From NCBI RefSeq assembly GCF_004135205.1, contig NZ_CP035490.1, positions 3,613,501 to 3,677,500 of the forward strand: a stretch of 64,000 bases of DNA, read 5' to 3'. Within the stretch, counting starts at the first letter, position 1; each line of letters begins with the position of its first letter. Under the pieces are notes generated by a model. It was not told the origin of the DNA and ran no database searches. It worked only from the letters and a program-made list of their open reading frames with translations. Positions 41,350 to 50,098 of this stretch are shown here, one piece after another. The DNA is from Hahella sp. KA22 (GTDB taxonomy: Bacteria; Pseudomonadota; Gammaproteobacteria; Pseudomonadales; Oleiphilaceae). The translations under genes and the position numbers were made by a program.

Positions 41350-42528
41350 TCAATAAATCATATCGCAAGATCCTCCCGCCGAGGCGCGATAGGGGAGTCG
41401 GATGAAAAAGCTGCTGCCCTGTCCGAGTTCGCTTTTCACCTCGATACTGCCGCCATGCAACAGCACCAGCTTATGCACCAGGGCGAGACCCAGGCCGGTG
41501 CCTTCCACGTTTTTCTTTTTCATGGAGGACTCCGCCTGTTCAAAGGGCAGAAAGATGCGCTGCAGGTCTTCTTCGGACAGACCGCAGCCCTGATCGAACA
41601 CCTGGATCAACAGTTCCTGATCGTCATGCATACTGACCCTAAGCCCCACTTGTTTACCCGAGTCGGTGAACTTGATGGCGTTGCTGAGCAGGTTGATGAG
41701 AATCTGCTTGACCCGCAGCGGATCAAGCTCCGCCGGACCGATGTCTTCCTGTATATCGGTGAGCAACAGGATGCCGTGGCGGGAGGCCTTTTCCTTGATG
41801 ATGCCAATGACGCTGTTGACCAGAATTTCGATATGGGTAGGTTGAATTTCCAGCTGCAGTTTGCCTGCCTCGATTTTGGACAGATCCAGTAAATCGTTGA
41901 TGATGATCAGCAGATAAGAGCCGCTGTCGTAGATCTCTTTACAGTATTCCGTCTGTTTGGGATTCATTTCCCCCATCATGCCGTCCAACAGCACTTCCGA
42001 ATAGCCCAGAATAGCGTTGAGTGGAGTTCGCAGTTCATGTGACATGGAGGACAGGAAATTGATCTTGTACTGATTGGACATGCCCAACTGCTTATTCTGT
42101 TCCCGCAACTGCTGTTGGCTGCGTTTGAGCTCGTCGTCGAGACGCTTATGCTGCAGATGGTGGCGAATGCGCGCCAGCATGACGGGGAAATCAACCGGCT
42201 TTTCAATATAGTCGTTAGCGCCCTGCGCGAAAGCGCCGATGATATCTTCATGGGCGTTTTTGGCGGTGACCATCAGCACCGGCAGTTCGACGGAGTTGAA
42301 GTCTTTCCGCAGAATCTCCAGCACCTCCATGCCGTCCATTTCCGGCATCATCAAATCAAGCAGAATCAGGTCGGGCGGTTGCGCTTCCACTTGCCGCAAC
42401 GCATCACGGCCGCTGAGCGCGGTGGCGCAGTGAAAGCCTTTGCGCTGCAAACGTCGATTCAACAGGTCGCAATTATTCTGGTTGTCGTCAACGATCAGAA
42501 TGGATGCATTGTCCGATTGCTCTGTCAT
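41350..42528 (-). CDS. Response-regulator/histidine-kinase hybrid (REC-HisKA-HATPase)
   Basis: 392 residues from the ATG at 42528 after GGAGGGCG; the frame runs on 138 codons upstream through non-coding sequence. An N-terminal receiver (I-L-I-V-D-D, phospho-Asp in L-I-L-L-D-L-M-M-P-E-M-D-G) is joined by a coiled coil to HisKA with S-M-S-H-E-L-R-T-P-L-N-A and a HATPase domain (N-box L-L-S-N-A-I-K-F, G-T-G-L-G-L-A). No membrane segment, so it is cytosolic and takes input through its receiver. Divergent from a receiver-EAL gene, likely partners. Confidence 0.92.
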   Translation of the reverse strand: MTEQSDNASILIVDDNQNNCDLLNRRLQRKGFHCATALSGRDALRQVEAQPPDLILLDLMMPEMDGMEVLEILRKDFNSVELPVLMVTAKNAHEDIIGAFAQGANDYIEKPVDFPVMLARIRHHLQHKRLDDELKRSQQQLREQNKQLGMSNQYKINFLSSMSHELRTPLNAILGYSEVLLDGMMGEMNPKQTEYCKEIYDSGSYLLIIINDLLDLSKIEAGKLQLEIQPTHIEILVNSVIGIIKEKASRHGILLLTDIQEDIGPAELDPLRVKQILINLLSNAIKFTDSGKQVGLRVSMHDDQELLIQVFDQGCGLSEEDLQRIFLPFEQAESSMKKKNVEGTGLGLALVHKLVLLHGGSIEVKSELGQGSSFFIRLPYRASAGGSCDMIY

Positions 42529-42823
42529 CACGCCCTCCAGGCGGAAATGGCCGCAGTCGCAGTCGTCGTTACGGGGAGGGAAGAAGCGCGCCGCCGACTT
42601 CCCGTCCCTGATCGTTTTGCGGAAGCGCATATCTATAAAAACTACCGCTAATTTGACAAAAATCAAATTCAGAGCTGTATTAAGAGACAGATGCTCATGG
42701 AGCTGATTAGTCGGGCCAACGCCTGAATGCGAGACTCTTCCCCCGTGGCTAAAGAGGGATCTTTCTTCGCTGATAATCCTTGTTCTGTAACATTCATCCT
42801 TGCAACGGCAGGAGCCTGTAGTC

Positions 42824-44530
42824 ATGCACCCACTCACCGGTAGCAGGCTGCTTATTGTTGATGACGAGCAGCGCAACACCAAACTGCTTACGGATATCTT
42901 TCGGGCGCAGGGATTTGACGCCTTTCCTCTCAATGACGCCAATGAAGTGATTGGCGCCGTCGCCAGTTACGAGCCGGATTTGATTATTCTGGACGTTATG
43001 ATGCCCGGCAAAACCGGGTTTGAGTTGACCCGCGAAATCAAGGCACAGGAACACTGGAAACACATTCCTATCATCCTTCTCACGGCGCTGGCCGACCGCG
43101 ATTCCTGCGTGTCGGGACTGGAGTGCGGCGCGGAGGATTACGTCAGCAAGCCGTTTAACCGGCGCGAATTGCTGGCGCGGGTTAACAACCTGCTCAAGCT
43201 TAAGAAGCTTCACGATTTTCAACATCAGAATCTGCGCCTGCTGGAGGAATACGATTCCGTCACCGGCTTGCCGAAGAAAGATATTTTGATGGAGTTGATC
43301 GACACCCTCATCAAGCAGAAAAGCAACGCCAATGTCTGCGTGTGCGTCTGCGAAGTGGATATGGATCAGACCCTGATTGGCTTGCTCAGCAGCCATGACC
43401 GCGATCAGTCCGAACGTCAGGTCAGTCGCGCTGTGGTGGAGCGCATGTCGTCCATTTTTCCGCCGGGCATGCTGCTGGGCTGCCTGGGTTCCGGCAAATA
43501 TGGCGTGGTGCTTGAGGCTGACGAAGAAACGGGCGCGGGACACCTGCGCAAGCTACAGCAAAAGTTGAGTCTGCCGATCATGGTGGAGGGACAAGAGTTC
43601 TTTCTCAAGTTCTCCGTGGGGTATGCGCCGCCGCCGCATCCGCGCTTAGAGTGGATGGTGCTGTTCAACCATGCGGAAATTGCGGGCCTGGAAGCCAGAA
43701 AAGAGGGAAGTAATCTGGTAAAACGCTTTGCGCCGGAAATGGACGTGGAGAACCACGAACGCTGGTGGATGTCGCGGGCGCTGTTTCAGGCGGTGCGGGA
43801 GCAACAGTTTGAAGTCTATTACCAGCCTCAGGTGGATATTCTGCATGAGTCCCTGGTAGGGTTTGAGGCGCTGTTGCGCTGGAAAACTCCGGAGAAAGGG
43901 CATATCAGTCCGGCGCGCTTCATTCCTCTGGCGGAGGAAAACGGGCAGATCTACGACATCAGCCTGTGGATGATGGAGCAGGTGTGCCAGCAGATTGCGC
44001 TTTGGAAGCGGGCGGGCAAGCGTCTGCGCATGGCGATAAATATCTCGCCGGTGCAGCTGCATCGGGATGAGTTCACCCAGGACTTCGTCGATCTTTTCAC
44101 CCGCTATCATCTGTCCCCCAATGACTTCGAACTGGAGCTGACGGAAACCAGCCTGATGGACCCGAAAGGCGGCGGACAATTGCGGGAGTTATGGAGTCAG
44201 GGTTTCGATATCGCCATTGACGATTTCGGCACCGGCTACAGCAATTTGGAATACCTGCGCAAATATCCCTTCAACCGCTTGAAGATCGACCGCTCGTTCA
44301 TCAGCAATATCTGCGACTCCGGTGACGATTCCGCCATCGTCAAGGCGATTCTCGCCATTGCCGAGCATATGGGCTTCAAGGTTATCGCCGAGGGCATAGA
44401 AACGGCGGATCAACTGAAGCGGTTGCGCAGCCTCGGCTGTCATGAGGCGCAAGGATTTTTATTCAGCAGGCCGGCGCCCGCCGCCAACGCGACGGCGATG
44501 CTGTTCAATGGACTTAAGGCGCCGGCTTAA
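42824..44530 (+). CDS. Receiver plus degenerate GGDEF plus EAL phosphodiesterase
   Basis: 568 residues from the ATG at 42824, with AGGAG 8 bases before it; a TTG 24 bases upstream is in frame. Receiver at ~5-125 (L-I-I-L-D-V-M-M-P). The middle GGDEF-type domain has lost its signature (G-S-G-K-Y-G in its place), so it is not a cyclase. The C-terminal EAL domain is intact: F-E-A-L-L-R, N-I-S-P-V-Q-L, E-L-T-E-T, D-D-F-G-T-G-Y-S, K-I-D-R-S-F and A-E-G-I-E-T. Predicted to hydrolyse c-di-GMP when the receiver is phosphorylated. Lies just upstream of the chemosensory operon and divergent to a receiver-kinase. Confidence 0.92.
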   Translation: MHPLTGSRLLIVDDEQRNTKLLTDIFRAQGFDAFPLNDANEVIGAVASYEPDLIILDVMMPGKTGFELTREIKAQEHWKHIPIILLTALADRDSCVSGLECGAEDYVSKPFNRRELLARVNNLLKLKKLHDFQHQNLRLLEEYDSVTGLPKKDILMELIDTLIKQKSNANVCVCVCEVDMDQTLIGLLSSHDRDQSERQVSRAVVERMSSIFPPGMLLGCLGSGKYGVVLEADEETGAGHLRKLQQKLSLPIMVEGQEFFLKFSVGYAPPPHPRLEWMVLFNHAEIAGLEARKEGSNLVKRFAPEMDVENHERWWMSRALFQAVREQQFEVYYQPQVDILHESLVGFEALLRWKTPEKGHISPARFIPLAEENGQIYDISLWMMEQVCQQIALWKRAGKRLRMAINISPVQLHRDEFTQDFVDLFTRYHLSPNDFELELTETSLMDPKGGGQLRELWSQGFDIAIDDFGTGYSNLEYLRKYPFNRLKIDRSFISNICDSGDDSAIVKAILAIAEHMGFKVIAEGIETADQLKRLRSLGCHEAQGFLFSRPAPAANATAMLFNGLKAPA

Positions 44531-44736
44531 GGCGCCTGGAAAGGCTGGCGAGACTTGCATAGCTGGATTTTATGGCTAAATTTTGAACTACACTTAATCT
44601 ACTTTTATTGATTAATTATTTAGGACGGTATCTTAAGAGTTTGTTGATGATTCGGCGTCGCCGTCATCCATGAGGCCGAATCATTCACAGGCGCAACTGG
44701 AAGACCAACAACGCACGGCGCTAATGGACGACTGCT

Positions 44737-45105
44737 ATGGCGAAGACCATTCTGATCATTGACGATTCCATCTCTCTGCGGCAAATGGTGGACATTACGC
44801 TCAAGTCCGCAGGCTACAACGTAATACAGGCGGAAAACGGCCAGGACGCCCTGGGAAAGTTGCCTGACGCCAAGCCCAGCTTGATTGTCTGCGACGTGAA
44901 CATGCCCGTCATGGACGGCATCTCCTTCGTCAAAGAGCTTAAAAGCCTGCCTGAATACAAATTCACTCCGGTCATCATGTTGACGACCGAAAGCACCGAA
45001 GATAAACGTATGGAAGGTCAGATGGCGGGCGCCAAGGCGTGGATGGTGAAACCGTTCCGCCCGGAAGCCATGCTTAAAGCCGTCCAGAAATTAATACTGC
45101 CCTGA
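44737..45105 (+). CDS. CheY-like single-domain response regulator
   Basis: 122 residues. D9-D10 acid pocket, phospho-Asp D53 in C-D-V-N-M-P-V-M-D-G, Thr/Ser in M-L-T-T-E-S-T, and Lys in W-M-V-K-P-F. No output domain. First gene of the chemosensory operon, so a likely target of its CheA. The sequence is of the CheY type found in alternative (not clearly flagellar) systems. Starts after CTATGG context with a modest ribosome-binding site. Confidence 0.92.
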   Translation: MAKTILIIDDSISLRQMVDITLKSAGYNVIQAENGQDALGKLPDAKPSLIVCDVNMPVMDGISFVKELKSLPEYKFTPVIMLTTESTEDKRMEGQMAGAKAWMVKPFRPEAMLKAVQKLILP

Positions 45106-45137
45106 CTCGCAGCGCACCGTCCAGGGAGGAAAACAGG

Positions 45138-45404
45138 ATGAGCATAGACTCCCAGCACGATCCCCAGCAAAACCGGCTTGCCCTGAGCGGCGAGTTGACG
45201 ATCTATTGCGCGGCGGACGCTAAAGCGTCGCTGCTGGAGCACAAGGACGTCGACATCGATCTCAGTCAATTGACGGAACTGGACGGAGCGGGCTTGCAAT
45301 TGTTGATCCTGGCCAAGCGGGATCGGGGCGCGCGGTTGGTGAACGCCAGTGAGGCGGTAGACAAAGTGTTCACGTTGACCGGGCTCGCCGACATGCTGGA
45401 ATAG
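45138..45404 (+). CDS. STAS-domain protein
   Basis: 88 residues, a single STAS domain (anti-anti-sigma-factor fold): L-A-L-S-G-E-L-T-I near the start and L-T-E-L-D-G-A-G-L-Q-L-L at the conserved loop. The usual phosphorylated Ser/Thr (D-S/T-x-G) is Gly here, so control by phosphorylation is unlikely. Start preceded by GGGAGGAAA. Sits between the CheY-like gene and cheA; such STAS proteins recur in chemosensory operons but their role is poorly known. Confidence 0.88.
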   Translation: MSIDSQHDPQQNRLALSGELTIYCAADAKASLLEHKDVDIDLSQLTELDGAGLQLLILAKRDRGARLVNASEAVDKVFTLTGLADMLE

Positions 45405-45492
45405 CGGCGGCAAGCCGCGGGAGACAGGGCCGTACATGTGCAGGTCCTGTGGTTGCAGACAAATGGGAGGACGCTGTTTGTCTGCTGGTTTA
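45402..45492. repeat. Dispersed palindromic repeat, inverted copy
   Basis: Reverse complement of the unit at 33213-33303: CGGCAAGCCGCGG, GACAGGGCC ... GGTCCTGT, then GCAGACAAA ... TTTGTCTGC. It lies inside the chemosensory operon between the STAS gene and cheA and may attenuate transcription there. Confidence 0.85.
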
Positions 45493-45669
45493 ACAACTAG
45501 GGCCGCCAATGGCGGCGGCCCGGGAAGGAGCCCTTCTCGCACGCCCGGATGGCGACCAAAAGCCGATATGGCGAATAAGACTTGCCGGGCTGACAGGATT
45601 CGCGCTTGCCGATAAGCGTTACTCGGCGCTGCAATCCGCAGTCTGCGTCACGGAAAGGGAAGAAGGAAA

Positions 45670-47802
45670 ATGAGCCTGGATTTCAGCGGCGCCTTAAAGG
45701 CCTTCGCCCAGGAAAGCAAAGAACTGCTGGTGGAAATGGAGCAGTCGCTGCTGACCCTGGAGGAGGAGGGCGCCAAAAAGGAGCTGGTGGATGCGGTGTT
45801 TCGCGCCGCGCACACCATTAAAGGGTCCGGTGGGCTGTTTGGGCTGGACCATGTCGTCGCCTTTACTCACGATGTGGAAGGAGTGCTGGATGCTGTTCGT
45901 GATGGTCGCCTGGACATTGACGGCGATCTGATCAGTCTGCTGTTGAGTTGTGGCGACCAGATTGGGCGGCTGGTGGAAAGCTCCCTGGCCGGTGAGGTGG
46001 AAGACGAGCTGCTGCGTAAAGGCGCCGCCCTGCAGGCGCAATTGCAACGCTATTTGCCCGGCTCCGCCAGCGTCGCCGCGACGCTTGAAGCCGAGGCTGA
46101 CGAGGACCGTCAGGGCGCCCGCGGCTGGCATATCTCGCTGCGCTGCGGTCGCGATCTGCTGCGCGATGGTATGGACCCGCTCAGCATCCTGCACTATATC
46201 TCCACGCTTGGCGAGCTGTCCCGGGTTACGACGTTCTGCGGGCATATGCCGGCGGCGGAGGAAATGGACCCGGAGTCCTGTTATCTCGCCTTTGAAATGG
46301 ACCTTATCACCGAGCAGGCCAAAGAAGAAATCGAAGACGCCTTCGAGTTCGTCAGCGCCAGCAGCGAAGTCCGCATTACGCCAGTGGGCGATCCGGACGC
46401 CTGGGACAAAGCCATTGAGGAAGCTCCAGATGAGGATCAACGTCTCGGAGAGATACTGCTTGAGAGCGGCGCCGTCACCCGTAGTGAACTTGAACAGGCG
46501 CTGAAACAGCAGGAAAGCGTGCCGGAAAGACCCAGACTGGGAGAAATTCTGGTGGCCCGTCACGCCGTACAGGAGAAAACGGTTAATACGGCGCTGGAAA
46601 AGCAGGCCGGGGTGATAAAAAAACAGCGTCAGGACAGCTTCCTTAAAGTGGATGCGCAAAAGCTGGATCACCTTATCAACCTGATCGGCGAGCTGATGAT
46701 CGCCAATGCGGAAGTGCGGGTGAAGGCGGAGCACATTCGGGAATCGCTTTTGGACGAATCCGTCGCCAACTCCACCCGCTTCATCGAAGCCGTGCGCGAT
46801 TGCGCGCTCAGTCTGCGTATGGTGCAGATCGGCGATACCTTCAATCGTTTCCAGCGTGTCGTGCGCGATCTCGCCCGCGATCTGGGCAAGGATATCCGTC
46901 TGGTGGTCAGCGGCGGCGACACGGACCTCGACAAAACCCTGGTGGAGCGTATCAGCGAGCCCTTGACCCACTTGGTGCGCAACGCCATCGACCACGGCAT
47001 CGAATCGGACACGCTGCGGCGTGAGCGAGGTAAGCCGGCCACTGGCGTGATCCGGCTGAACGCCTTTCATGAGCGCGGCAGCATCGTCATTGAAGTCAGC
47101 GATGACGGCGGCGGCATGAACCCAGAGAAAATTGTCGCCAAAGCGATTGAAAAGCAGCTGATTCGCAGCGCGGAAGGGATGAGCGACGGCGAGATCTTCA
47201 AGCTTATTTTCGAACCCGGTTTTTCCACCGCGGAGCAAGTGACCAATGTTTCCGGCCGGGGCGTGGGCATGGACGCCGTGAAGAAAACTCTGGAAGAACT
47301 GCGCGGCAGCGTGGAAGTGGAAAGCGAACTGGGCAAAGGCTCCACCATTCGTCTGCGACTGCCGCTGACCCTGGCCATCATCAATGGTTTTCTGGTGGGC
47401 GTGGGGGACAGCAAGTATGTGGTGCCTCTGGAGATGGTGGACGAATGCGTCGAGCTGAATGGCGACGGCGGCGGCGACTTTATGGGCCTGCGCGGGCTGG
47501 CGCTGCCGTTTCTGCGACTGCGGGATTTGTTCAGCATCGATGGCCGTCCCTCCGACCGGCAAAGCGTAGTGGTGGTCCAATACGCAGGCCGCCGCGCGGG
47601 GCTGGTCGTGGATCGTTTAATGGGGGAGCTGCAGACTGTCATCAAACCCTTGGGCGACATCTTTACGCCGTTGAAATGGGTCAGTGGATGCACGCTGCTG
47701 GGAAGCGGCGACGTGGGACTGATTCTGGATATTCCAGAACTGGTCACCCGGGCGGAAAACGCTCAGAACCATTATGTGGGCAGGAAAATGGCGACCGGTT
47801 AA
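45670..47802 (+). CDS. cheA: Chemotaxis histidine kinase CheA with extra mid domain
   Basis: 710 residues. HPt domain with phospho-His H48 in R-A-A-H-T-I-K-G-S-G. Residues ~140-250 are an unassigned region, with no clear CheY-binding P2. At ~258-312 there are two L-G-E-I-L-x-x-x-x-x-V repeats resembling a MshEN/GspE-N module, unusual in CheA. Then follow dimerisation, HATPase (N-box H-L-V-R-N-A-I-D-H-G-I-E near 435, D-D-G-G-G-M) and a C-terminal CheW-like domain. Core kinase of the array encoded by this operon. GGAAGAAGG precedes the start. Confidence 0.93.
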   Translation: MSLDFSGALKAFAQESKELLVEMEQSLLTLEEEGAKKELVDAVFRAAHTIKGSGGLFGLDHVVAFTHDVEGVLDAVRDGRLDIDGDLISLLLSCGDQIGRLVESSLAGEVEDELLRKGAALQAQLQRYLPGSASVAATLEAEADEDRQGARGWHISLRCGRDLLRDGMDPLSILHYISTLGELSRVTTFCGHMPAAEEMDPESCYLAFEMDLITEQAKEEIEDAFEFVSASSEVRITPVGDPDAWDKAIEEAPDEDQRLGEILLESGAVTRSELEQALKQQESVPERPRLGEILVARHAVQEKTVNTALEKQAGVIKKQRQDSFLKVDAQKLDHLINLIGELMIANAEVRVKAEHIRESLLDESVANSTRFIEAVRDCALSLRMVQIGDTFNRFQRVVRDLARDLGKDIRLVVSGGDTDLDKTLVERISEPLTHLVRNAIDHGIESDTLRRERGKPATGVIRLNAFHERGSIVIEVSDDGGGMNPEKIVAKAIEKQLIRSAEGMSDGEIFKLIFEPGFSTAEQVTNVSGRGVGMDAVKKTLEELRGSVEVESELGKGSTIRLRLPLTLAIINGFLVGVGDSKYVVPLEMVDECVELNGDGGGDFMGLRGLALPFLRLRDLFSIDGRPSDRQSVVVVQYAGRRAGLVVDRLMGELQTVIKPLGDIFTPLKWVSGCTLLGSGDVGLILDIPELVTRAENAQNHYVGRKMATG

Positions 47803-47893
47803 CGGGGGGATGGATCCTATGTCTGACGTAGTGAATGTATTGACCAAACGCCAGTAATGCATAGAGAAACACTGGAAATATGGGAGAGGGATC

Positions 47894-49555
47894 ATGGGCT
47901 GGTTTAATAATCTGAAAGTCTCGGTAAAGCTGCTAGGCTCTTTTCTGCTGATGCTTGTACTGATGTCGGTGGTGGGCTATCTCGGCATCAACAGCATGGG
48001 CAAAATCAACGAATCCGACACCAAGATGTATCAACGCGACACCTTGGGCATTTCCCACATCAAAGAAGCCAATATCCAGCTCCTCAACCAAAGCCGCGCG
48101 CTGCGAAACCTGATGCTGTCGAGCACTATGGAGGAGCGCGAGGCCTTTATGCGCTCGGTGCAGGAGTTCGATTCCGCGATGCAGACCGAGCTGAGCGTCG
48201 CTAAAAGCATTGCTGAAACGGAAGAGGCGAAACGTCTGTATAAAGACCTTGATCGCGCCTATCAGGAGTATGTTCCACTGCGGGACCGCCTGTTGAATAT
48301 CGTCAGACAGGAAAGTCTGATGTCCAACCGCGACTCAGTGGATTTCGCCATGACCACTCTGCGTCCGAAAGCGGATATGCTGGATAGTCTGATGAGTGAG
48401 CTGGTGCAAGTGATTGAGAATAATGCGGAAGCCACGTCCAAGTCCAACGATGAACTGTACGCCGCCAGTAAAGCCCTGATGCTGGCGGTGATCAGCGTCT
48501 CCGCCATATTGGGCCTGCTGTTGGGGTTCGTTATTTCACGGGCCATATCACGTCCCCTGGGGCATGCGGCGGATGTAGCCTATCGTTTGTCTGAAGGAGA
48601 TTTAAACGTAAGCGTCAACGTCAATAGCCGCGATGAGACCGGCCAGGTGCTGGCGGCGATGTCGCAAATGGTGGAAAAATTCACTGACATCATCAGCGAT
48701 GTGCGCGGCTCCGCGGACAACCTGTCCTCCGCCAGCGAGGAGGTCAGCTCCACTGCGCAATCTCTGTCGCAAGCCGCCAGTGAACAGGCGGCCAGCGTGG
48801 AGGAGACCACCGCTTCCATGGAGCAGATGAACGCGAGCATTTCGCAAAACACAGAAAACGCGCAAGTCACCGAAGATATCGCCACCAAGTCCTCTCAGGA
48901 GGCGCAGGAAGGCGGCCAGGCGGTGCAGGCCACGGTGACGGCGATGCGCGATATCGCCGGCAAGATCAAAATCATCGACGATATCGCGTATCAGACCAAC
49001 CTGCTGGCCCTGAACGCCGCCATCGAAGCGGCGCGTGCGGGCGAACACGGCAAGGGCTTCGCCGTGGTGGCGGCGGAAGTGCGCAAGCTGGCGGAACGCA
49101 GCCAGACCGCAGCGCAGGAGATCAGTAATCTCGCCGACAACAGTGTCGACCGCGCCGAACGGGCGGGCTCTTTGCTGGATGAGCTGGTTCCCTCGATTGT
49201 GAAAACCGCCAGTCTGGTGCAGGAAATCGCCGCCGCCAGTTCCGAACAGGCCAGTGGCGTGGCCCAGGTCAACACCGCGATGACTCAGGTCAGTCAGGTG
49301 ACGCAAAGCAACGCCTCATCCAGCGAAGAACTGGCTGCGACGGCGGAAGAGTTGAGCAGCCAGGCTCAGCAACTGCAGCATATCATGGCGTTCTTTAAGC
49401 TGGGCGACAGCAAGCACGCCCTGGCGCGAACTCCGGCGCCGGTCCAGCGAGAGGCCGTGACCAAGAAACCCGCCAAGGTCAAACCTTTGCGGGTGGTCAA
49501 CAAGCCGGCGGCGGAAGCGCCGGAGCCGGATGAAGCGCACTTCATCCGTTTTTAA
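47894..49555 (+). CDS. Methyl-accepting chemotaxis protein with tethered C terminus
   Basis: 553 residues. Membrane helix 1 at ~11-32, four-helix-bundle sensor (~33-190, 4HB_MCP type), membrane helix 2 at ~193-213, HAMP, and a signalling hairpin with [22 protein letters not shown]. After residue ~515 there is a flexible Pro/Ala/Lys-rich linker ending in the pentapeptide H-F-I-R-F, which fits the CheR/CheB/CheD docking consensus (x-aromatic-x-x-aromatic). The likely main receptor of this operon. GGGAGAGGG lies before the start. Confidence 0.93.
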   Translation: MGWFNNLKVSVKLLGSFLLMLVLMSVVGYLGINSMGKINESDTKMYQRDTLGISHIKEANIQLLNQSRALRNLMLSSTMEEREAFMRSVQEFDSAMQTELSVAKSIAETEEAKRLYKDLDRAYQEYVPLRDRLLNIVRQESLMSNRDSVDFAMTTLRPKADMLDSLMSELVQVIENNAEATSKSNDELYAASKALMLAVISVSAILGLLLGFVISRAISRPLGHAADVAYRLSEGDLNVSVNVNSRDETGQVLAAMSQMVEKFTDIISDVRGSADNLSSASEEVSSTAQSLSQAASEQAASVEETTASMEQMNASISQNTENAQVTEDIATKSSQEAQEGGQAVQATVTAMRDIAGKIKIIDDIAYQTNLLALNAAIEAARAGEHGKGFAVVAAEVRKLAERSQTAAQEISNLADNSVDRAERAGSLLDELVPSIVKTASLVQEIAAASSEQASGVAQVNTAMTQVSQVTQSNASSSEELAATAEELSSQAQQLQHIMAFFKLGDSKHALARTPAPVQREAVTKKPAKVKPLRVVNKPAAEAPEPDEAHFIRF

Positions 49556-49585
49556 TCGGAAAACCCTGCCTGGAAGGAGGCGGAT

Positions 49586-50098
49586 ATGGCTCAGGCACTG
49601 GAGACAAACGCCCAGCCTGCGGACAGCGACCAGTACCTCACCTTTATGCAAAGTGGGGATATGTATGCGATTCCCCTGCTGGGAGTGAAGGAAATCATTG
49701 AATACGGCGGCATTACCCCGATCCCGACTTTGCCGGACTTTATCCGCGGCGTGATTAACCTGCGTGGTCGCGTGGTGCCGGTGATCGATTTGGGAAGTCG
49801 CTTCAGCAAGACGGAGCGGGAAATCACCCGTCGCACCTGCATTATTATTGTGGAGGTCGGCTCGGGTGAGGATAACCATGATATGGGGGTGATCGTGGAC
49901 AGCGTAAGCGCGGTCATCGATATCCCCATCGCCAACATTCAGCCGCCGCCGGCGTTCGGCGCCAAGATCCGCGTGGATTTCATTCAAGGCATGTGGAAGT
50001 CCGATGACCGTTTTTTCATCGTCATGGATATTGATCAGGTGCTGTCCGTGGATGAAATCACCCATTTGGCGGAGGTCCTGCAGGAGAGCGTCGCCTGA
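49586..50098 (+). CDS. cheW: CheW coupling protein
   Basis: 170 residues, a single CheW domain: Y-L-T-F, A-I-P-L-L-G-V-K-E-I-I-E, the P-D-F-I-R-G-V-I-N-L-R-G-R-V-V-P-V-I-D-L core, and a C-terminal V-L-S-V-D-E. Links the receptor to CheA. GGAGG lies 8 bases before the start. Its stop overlaps the cheR start (A-T-G-A type, 1 base shared). Confidence 0.94.
   Translation: MAQALETNAQPADSDQYLTFMQSGDMYAIPLLGVKEIIEYGGITPIPTLPDFIRGVINLRGRVVPVIDLGSRFSKTEREITRRTCIIIVEVGSGEDNHDMGVIVDSVSAVIDIPIANIQPPPAFGAKIRVDFIQGMWKSDDRFFIVMDIDQVLSVDEITHLAEVLQESVA

Noticed and set aside
42529-42942. N-terminal extension of the receiver-kinase frame to 42942
   Set aside because: The extension runs through the divergent promoter region and into the start of the EAL gene. 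The ATG at 42528 has a GGAGG site and begins exactly at the receiver domain.
45694-47580. 628-codon frame antisense to cheA
   Set aside because: A compositional shadow of a GC-rich gene; the sense frame is full-length CheA with all motifs.
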